Assembly: GCA_964587515.1 (NCBI GenBank)
Contig: CAZPMO010000017.1
Location: 1 to 44,498 of the forward strand
Length of the DNA: 44,498 nt
Reading direction: 5' to 3'
Origin: CAZPMO01 sp964587515
Lineage (GTDB): Bacteria > Pseudomonadota > Alphaproteobacteria > MPNO01
Below the pieces are notes generated by a model. It saw only the letters and a list, made by a program, of their open reading frames with translations. It was not told the DNA's origin and searched no databases. Positions 39,726-44,498 of the stretch are shown here, one piece after another; within the stretch, counting starts at the first letter, position 1, and every line of letters begins with the position of its first letter. Made by a program: the position numbers and the translations under genes.

Positions 39726-40949
39726 ATGACCGAAGCCAAGGGCGCGCTTTCCGGCGTGCGCGTTGTGGATCTGACCCGGGTGCTGGCCGGGCCATACTGT
39801 ACCCAGATGCTGGGCGATCTCGGCGCCGATGTGATCAAGATCGAACGCCCCGGGTCGGGCGACGACACGCGACGCTTCGCGCCGCCTTTCCTGCAAGACG
39901 GGGACGGCAATGAGACCGCCGAGAGCGCCTATTTCATGAGCGCCAACCGCAACAAGCGGTCCGTGGCGCTCGATATTTCCAAGCCCGACGGCCAGGCCGT
40001 GGTGCGCCGGCTGATCCTGGAATCGGATGCCGTGATCGAGAATTTCAAGACCGGCAATCTCGCGCGCTACGACCTCGGCTACGACGATCTCAAGGCTGAT
40101 AATCCCAAGCTGGTCTATTGCTCGATCACAGGGTTTGGCCAGACCGGGCCTTACGCCGAGCGGCCCGGCTACGATTTCCTCATCCAGGCGATGGGCGGCA
40201 TCATGAGCCTGACCGGCGAGCCCGACGGCGAACCCCAGAAGGTCGGCGTGCCGATAGCCGACATCATGTCGGGCATGTTCGCCGGCGTCGCTGTGTGCGC
40301 GGCGCTGCGCCATGCCGCGGTGACCGGCGAAGGGCAATATATCGACATCGGCATGCTGGATACCCAGGTCGCATGGCTGGCCAATGCCGGCATGAACTAT
40401 CTCTATGCCGGCGATCTCGGGCGGCTCGGCAATGCACATCCCAATATCGTGCCCTATCAGGTCTTCGAGACCGGCGACGGGTTCATCGTCGTCGCGATCG
40501 GGAACGATACCCAGTTCGGCCGGTTCTGCGAGTTCGCCGGCTGCGCCGAACTGATCGAGGATCCGGTGTTCGCGACCAACGATGCGCGGGTGCGAAATCG
40601 CGAAACGGTGGTCGACCGGTTGCGCCCGATTTTCGCGGTCAAGCCCTCGTCCTACTGGCTCGAAGGGCTGGAGGCGCGTTCGATCGGCTGCGGGCCGATC
40701 AACGATCTCGCCCAGGTCTTCGAGGACCCGCACGTCAAGGCGCGCGGCATGGTCACCGAGATCCCGCATCCGGCGATCGACGGCAAGCCGGCCAAGATCA
40801 TCGGCAGCCCGCTGCGCCTGTCGGAAACGCCGGTCGCCTATCGCCATGCCCCGCCTGTCCTCGGCGCCAATACCGAGGAGGTTCTGACGGAAGTGCTGGG
40901 ACTGGGCGCCGACGAGCTCGCCGCACTGCGCCGAGACAAGATCATCTGA
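39726..40949 (+). CDS. Class III (CaiB/BaiF-type) CoA-transferase
   Basis: A 407-residue family III CoA-transferase. VVDLTRVLAGPYCTQMLGDLGADVIKIE is the N-terminal CoA-binding part (split here for brevity: VDLTRVLAGPYC, then GADVIKIERP), and KVGVPIADIMSGMFA contains the catalytic Asp that forms the aspartyl-CoA thioester. The C-terminal domain (APPVLGANTEEVL) is complete. ATG 39726 is preferred because GGGAG lies 6 bases ahead; ATG 39690 would add 12 residues. It could activate an organic acid of the pathway, but the substrate cannot be predicted. The 91 bases upstream, shared with the divergent TauE gene, contain a CCGCC/GGCGG hairpin. Confidence 0.92.
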   Translation: MTEAKGALSGVRVVDLTRVLAGPYCTQMLGDLGADVIKIERPGSGDDTRRFAPPFLQDGDGNETAESAYFMSANRNKRSVALDISKPDGQAVVRRLILESDAVIENFKTGNLARYDLGYDDLKADNPKLVYCSITGFGQTGPYAERPGYDFLIQAMGGIMSLTGEPDGEPQKVGVPIADIMSGMFAGVAVCAALRHAAVTGEGQYIDIGMLDTQVAWLANAGMNYLYAGDLGRLGNAHPNIVPYQVFETGDGFIVVAIGNDTQFGRFCEFAGCAELIEDPVFATNDARVRNRETVVDRLRPIFAVKPSSYWLEGLEARSIGCGPINDLAQVFEDPHVKARGMVTEIPHPAIDGKPAKIIGSPLRLSETPVAYRHAPPVLGANTEEVLTEVLGLGADELAALRRDKII

Positions 40950-41135
40950 GCTTGCCGCCCGGACAACCTGTCCATAGAGATTGTTTCGAGAGCACTTGGA
41001 CAAGGTATTAAAAGCTATTGATCTTTAATGATTTCAGTTTAATTGTATGTCGTCATAGATGAGACAAATGTCCTAAGGGGAGATATCTGCGCCCGGTCGC
41101 GTCGTCGGCGTCCTCGCGGCTGGGCCAGATAGACG
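40950..41135 (+). promoter_or_regulatory. AT-rich intergenic leader before the sensor kinase
   Basis: These 186 bases hold no gene. The stretch 40,990-41,080 is clearly richer in A and T than its surroundings and is where a promoter for the sensor kinase operon would be expected. I could not pick one convincing -35/-10 pair. GGGGAG near 41,078-41,083 is too far from the ATG at 41136 to be its ribosome binding site. Confidence 0.3.
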
Positions 41136-42395
41136 ATGCTCGAACTCGATTCATTCCATCCCGCTTTTTTGATCGTCGCCGTTCTGGGCGTCGTCGTCGC
41201 GTGGCTGGCCTACAGGCGCGCCAGCGACCAGAAGGCCGCGCGGGCCGCGCGGGAAGCGTTGGCGAAAAGCGAAGAGAGGTTCGCCAAGACGTTCCAGGCA
41301 TCGCCGGACAGTATTTTGATCACGCGGATGAAAGGTGGCGCGATCGTCGAGGCGAACGACGCCTTTCTCCGACAAATCGGCGGCGAACGGCAACAGGTGG
41401 TCGGAACGAGAATTGTGGACTGGCTGGCCTGGACGGATCCGTCCCGTCGGGGCGCCTATCTCGAAAAGCTGCGCGAAGAAATGGAAATCACCGATTTCGA
41501 GGCGCGGTTTCGGCTGAAGGACGGACGCGAGATCGATGTCCTGCTGTCCGGGCGCCCGATCGAGTTCGACGGCGAGTCCTGCGCTCTCAGCGTCAGTCGC
41601 AACGTGACGGAAATCAATCAGGTCGAGCAGGCGCGGCGCGAAAGCGAACGGTTGTTGCGACGGACCATCGATACGGTGCCGGGCGCGATCGCCTATGTGG
41701 ACAAGGATCAGAGAGTAAGGATTTCGAACAACGAGACCGTCCGCATGATGGGTATCCCGATGAACGAATTGATTGGGAAATCCGTCCGCGAAATTCGGGG
41801 CGAGGCGGCATTCGCCACCCTGCGCGCCCATGTGGAGGCGGCGCTCGCCGGCAAGCAGGTCGAATACGAAGCCGAGGTGAAGAACGCCCACGGCAAGATC
41901 ATTTCCACCTGGACCAGCTACACCCCCTATTTCGCCGAGACCGGCGAGGTGCTGGGTTATTTCGCCTTGATGATCGATGTCAGCGAACGCAAGCGCGCGG
42001 AAAATGAACTGATCGCGTCAAAAGCCCGGCTCGAGGGTATCATCGAAATGGCGCCCGACGCGGTGATCGGCATCGATAGCGATCAGCGTATCCGCCTGTT
42101 CAATCGGGGGGCGGATACAATTTTCGGTTTCACGTCGGCGGAGGCGATCGGCCAGCCGCTGGAGATGTTGTTGCCCGAGAAAACTCGTGAAAATCACGGA
42201 GGGCTTGTCGAGGGCTTCCGACGGTCCGCCAAATCAAGCCGCATAATGAACCTGCGCGGCAAGGTCGCGGGACGGCGCAAGGACGGTGAAGAATTTCCCG
42301 CCGAGGCCTCCATTTCTAAACTGGAACTGGCCGGCGAGACGGTCATGACGGTCATGCTGCGCGATATTTCCGCCCGCGAGGTAATGGAGGCCTAA
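41136..42395 (+). CDS. Sensor part of a hybrid histidine kinase (TM + three PAS), ended by an in-frame TAA
   Basis: A 419-residue N-terminal portion of a kinase. One membrane helix lies at about 8-26 (FLIVAVLGVVVAWLAY), then three PAS domains at about 45-160 (SPDSILITRMKGG), 165-285 (VPGAIAYVDKDQ) and 290-415 (APDAVIGIDSDQ). It stops at TAA 42393-42395 just after VMEA, where kinases of this kind continue through a short linker into the phospho-acceptor helix. The reading frame continues unchanged past the stop into the kinase part. So it is either a nonsense-mutated gene, a base error, or a protein pair made by reinitiation. Confidence 0.85.
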   Translation: MLELDSFHPAFLIVAVLGVVVAWLAYRRASDQKAARAAREALAKSEERFAKTFQASPDSILITRMKGGAIVEANDAFLRQIGGERQQVVGTRIVDWLAWTDPSRRGAYLEKLREEMEITDFEARFRLKDGREIDVLLSGRPIEFDGESCALSVSRNVTEINQVEQARRESERLLRRTIDTVPGAIAYVDKDQRVRISNNETVRMMGIPMNELIGKSVREIRGEAAFATLRAHVEAALAGKQVEYEAEVKNAHGKIISTWTSYTPYFAETGEVLGYFALMIDVSERKRAENELIASKARLEGIIEMAPDAVIGIDSDQRIRLFNRGADTIFGFTSAEAIGQPLEMLLPEKTRENHGGLVEGFRRSAKSSRIMNLRGKVAGRRKDGEEFPAEASISKLELAGETVMTVMLRDISAREVMEA

Positions 42396-42413
42396 CTTTA
42401 TCGCGCCCACAGG

Positions 42414-43550
42414 ATGGAGGCGGTCGGCCAGCTCACGGGCGGCGTCGCGCATGATTTCAACAATCTTCTGACCGTGGTCCTCGGCAATCTGCAACTGTTG
42501 GAGCGCAAGCTGAACGACGATCCGGAATCAGCGAAACTCGCGGCGACGGCCATCAGGGCGACCCGCCGCGGCGGCGAACTTACGCACCGCCTGCTTGCTT
42601 TCGCCCGGCGTCAGCCGTTGGAGCCCAAGTCGGTTGATCTCAACCAACTCGTTCGGGAATCGGAAGGCCTTCTGAGCAGTACCATGGGCGAGACGGTTAC
42701 CGTCGAGGTCGAGACGGGGGCGGCCGAAGAGTTATGGATGACACGCGTTGATCCGGCGCAGATGCAGAATGCGCTGCTCAATCTCGCAATCAACGCAAGC
42801 CAGGCGATGCCCGACGGTGGAACGCTTACGGTGTCCATTGAAAACCGATCGATCTCGGCGCGCGGTGCGGAACAGTTCGAGGATTTCGCGCCCGGCGACT
42901 ACGTCGCCATGACGATCAGCGACAGCGGCTCCGGCATGCGCGGCGAGGTGGCCGCGCGCGCTTTCGATCCGTTCTTCACCACCAAGCAGGTGGGAGAGGG
43001 GAGCGGCCTCGGGCTCAGCATGGTTTACGGTTTCGCCAAACAAACCGGCGGGACGGCGCTGATCGACAGCGTGATCGGCCGGGGGACGGCGATTACGCTG
43101 TTGCTGCCCCGCGCCGAACCGGAGGAGCGCCACCTCGAGGATGTGCCGGCGCCCGCCGGCGACGCTTCCGGCGAAACGGTGCTGGTGGTCGAGGATGACG
43201 AGGACGTACGCCAGATCGCGGTCGGTTTGCTGCATGATCGCGGCTACCAGGTGGTCGAGGCGAGCAACGGTCACGAAGCCCTGCGCATTCTCCAGGAACG
43301 GCCGCGATTTGACGTTCTGTTCACCGATATCGTGATGCCGGGCGGCATGAGCGGCATGGGGCTGGCCTCCGCCGCCCGCGATCTGCATCCGAGCCTGCGC
43401 GTGCTCATGACGTCGGGCGACGCCAAAGGCGATCCAAGCGACGATTTCAAACTGGAAACCGGTTTTGCCTTTCTCGCCAAGCCCTATAGCGGCGAGCAGC
43501 TTTCGATTACACTTCGCACACTGGTCGAACAGGGGAGAATAGACCAATGA
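42414..43550 (+). CDS. Kinase core and receiver of the hybrid histidine kinase
   Basis: A 378-residue portion with the HisKA helix GGVAHDFNNLLTVV (phospho-acceptor His13), the ATPase domain with N box NLAINASQAM, DSGSGM and GSGLGLSMVYGF, and a C-terminal receiver (about 255-375) with Asp305 (LFTDIVMPGG) and Lys in FLAKPYSG. The histidine lies only 13 residues from this ATG, so the dimerisation helix would be cut if translation began here; natural members have the PAS domains joined directly, which are encoded in the same frame before the TAA. It overlaps the next receiver gene by 4 bases. Confidence 0.86.
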   Translation: MEAVGQLTGGVAHDFNNLLTVVLGNLQLLERKLNDDPESAKLAATAIRATRRGGELTHRLLAFARRQPLEPKSVDLNQLVRESEGLLSSTMGETVTVEVETGAAEELWMTRVDPAQMQNALLNLAINASQAMPDGGTLTVSIENRSISARGAEQFEDFAPGDYVAMTISDSGSGMRGEVAARAFDPFFTTKQVGEGSGLGLSMVYGFAKQTGGTALIDSVIGRGTAITLLLPRAEPEERHLEDVPAPAGDASGETVLVVEDDEDVRQIAVGLLHDRGYQVVEASNGHEALRILQERPRFDVLFTDIVMPGGMSGMGLASAARDLHPSLRVLMTSGDAKGDPSDDFKLETGFAFLAKPYSGEQLSITLRTLVEQGRIDQ

Positions 43551-43918
43551 CTTCAAAAAGCCTGCTGGTCATCGACGACGATCCCGAAATCGGGAATTTC
43601 GTCCGAGATGTCGCGGAACAACTCAACTACCGCGTCGAGATCTCGAATGATCCGGAAAATTTTATGGACCTCTACAAAAGGTTGGAACCGGACGTCATCG
43701 TGCTCGATATCGTCATGCCCAAGCTCGACGGCATCGAATTAATTCGGAACCTCGCCGAAATGGGCTGCAAAGCCCACCTGATCATCATCAGCGGCTATAA
43801 CCCGCTTTATCTCAAAAGCGGACGCACGCTGGCCGAAGATTGGGGGATTCCCGAAGTCACGGCGCTGCCAAAGCCGATCGAACTTGAAAAACTGGAAAGC
43901 ATTCTCGCCGAAGCGTGA
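43547..43918 (+). CDS. Single-domain response regulator receiver
   Basis: A 123-residue CheY-like protein with only a receiver domain: acidic pocket DDDPE near residue 10, phospho-acceptor Asp in VIVLDIVMPKLDG (residue 57 region), a Ser in the switch position (IIISGYNP), and Lys in ALPKPIE. It starts inside the stop of the hybrid kinase gene, so it is probably the phosphorelay partner. It has no DNA-binding or other output domain. Confidence 0.92.
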   Translation: MTSKSLLVIDDDPEIGNFVRDVAEQLNYRVEISNDPENFMDLYKRLEPDVIVLDIVMPKLDGIELIRNLAEMGCKAHLIIISGYNPLYLKSGRTLAEDWGIPEVTALPKPIELEKLESILAEA

Positions 43919-43920
43919 CG

Positions 43921-44304
43921 TCAGTTCGTGTCGGGACCGTCGTTCAAGGCTTCGCGAAGTTCCATCAGGCCGATTGGTTTAGTGAGCGTGGTGACGCTCA
44001 GACTTCCCGCATCGGTGCCCAGCGCCTCCGCCATTTCCGCATAGTGCGGGTTGTACCCGGTCACCACGATGACCCGCGCGCTGCATGACTGTTCGACCAG
44101 CCATTGCATCAGTTCGAAGCCGTCGATATCGGGCAGGATCATGTCCATCACGATCACCGTCGGATCGAAACTCTTATAGATCTCCATGAATTGCTTGCCG
44201 TGGCCGGTGCCCTCGACCTCGAAGCCGGCCGATGTGGCCACCTTGAGAACGAATTCCCGGAAACCGATTTCATCGTCAATGATAAGCAGCCGTTTCCCAC
44301 TCAT
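43921..44304 (-). CDS. Single-domain response regulator receiver, convergent paralogue
   Basis: A 127-residue receiver-only protein. IIDDEIGFREFV gives the acidic pocket, VIVMDMILPDIDG the phospho-acceptor Asp, VVTGYNPHY the Thr switch, and TLTKPIG the Lys. It resembles the neighbouring receiver (shared FMEIYK/FMDLYK and SGYNP/TGYNP patterns) and lies 2 bases away on the opposite strand, suggesting an old inverted duplication. No output domain is attached. Confidence 0.92.
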   Translation of the reverse strand: MSGKRLLIIDDEIGFREFVLKVATSAGFEVEGTGHGKQFMEIYKSFDPTVIVMDMILPDIDGFELMQWLVEQSCSARVIVVTGYNPHYAEMAEALGTDAGSLSVTTLTKPIGLMELREALNDGPDTN

Positions 44305-44359
44305 GGAATTGCTCCCTCGGACCGAACGACAAAAGGCAGGATTTTCGATTCCAAGTACG

Positions 44360-44498
44360 TTATCGCCAGAGTAATGCGCTGCGATTATCGCTGATCACCT
44401 TAACCGCGGCCTGCATCCCGCGCAATACGCCGTCTGCTCTCGTCAGATATTGTTGATAAAGTCGCTTGTGTTGTTGATTGGTGCGTGATTCGTTGATT
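44360..44498 (-). CDS. Possible 3' end of a minus-strand gene at the window edge (partial)
   Basis: On the minus strand a frame is open from the window edge to a TAA at 44360-44362, about 45 codons, reading for instance KRLYQQYLTRADGVLRGMQ and ending SALLWR. It looks helical, but codon use includes many A/T-ending codons unlike the neighbours and the length is short enough to be chance. I do not recognise it. The rest of 44305-44498 shows no feature. Confidence 0.3.
   Translation of the reverse strand, partial: INESRTNQQHKRLYQQYLTRADGVLRGMQAAVKVISDNRSALLWR

Noticed and set aside
39054..41003. 649-codon open frame on the minus strand
   Set aside because: It runs antisense to the CoA-transferase gene and out of frame through TauE/SafE; both real genes have clear motifs.

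Overview
The window reads as a chromosomal segment of a GC-rich alphaproteobacterium, probably of a Rhodospirillales-like lineage, from a draft or metagenome assembly. Pointers to the class are the ATP12-type F1-ATPase chaperone gene, a DUF1489 gene, PutA without an N-terminal DNA-binding domain, and adk joined to secY in the ribosomal operon. Two N runs (10 and 33 bases) show that the sequence is not finished. I saw no transposase, integrase, phage gene or CRISPR array.

Bases 1-9,285 carry the end of the S10 operon and the spc and alpha operons in standard order: rplP(end)-rpmC-rpsQ-rplN-rplX-rplE-rpsN-rpsH-rplF-rplR-rpsE-rpmD-rplO-secY-adk, then a good sigma70-type promoter, then rpsM-rpsK-rpoA-rplQ and a hairpin terminator. 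rpsQ appears to start at CTG. Bases 9,400-15,917 hold housekeeping genes: a Do-family periplasmic protease, rarA, crcB, an RluC-type pseudouridine synthase, a HAD phosphatase, atp12, an acylphosphatase and, on the other strand, lipB. A tRNA-Leu(GAG) gene is cut by an assembly gap. mgtE follows, then a receiver-domain protein with an HPt-like partner that lacks the histidine, DUF1489, putA (whose 5' end looks frameshifted) and a nucleoside hydrolase.

Bases 23,508-40,949 form a large aromatic-catabolism region. It contains a complete Rieske oxygenase system (reductase, ferredoxin, alpha and beta subunits) whose subunits, together with a PdxA-like dihydrodiol dehydrogenase, resemble the terephthalate (Tph) system. 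It also contains a gentisate/salicylate-type bicupin ring-cleavage dioxygenase, an FAH-family hydrolase, an amidohydrolase-2 protein, and an operon for the lower meta-cleavage route: 2-oxopent-4-enoate hydratase, acylating acetaldehyde dehydrogenase, 4-hydroxy-2-oxovalerate aldolase and 4-oxalocrotonate decarboxylase. Transporters (MFS, SLC13/DASS, TauE/SafE), two RidA-family proteins and a class III CoA-transferase surround these. The parts suggest dihydroxylation of a carboxylated (possibly sulfonated or aminated) aromatic acid, ring cleavage, and conversion to pyruvate and acetyl-CoA. The set does not match any single textbook pathway, no extradiol dioxygenase is present, and no dedicated transcription factor is visible.

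Bases 41,136-44,304 encode a PAS-rich hybrid histidine kinase interrupted by one in-frame TAA, and two convergent paralogous single-domain receivers. The last 140 bases may hold the 3' end of another minus-strand gene.
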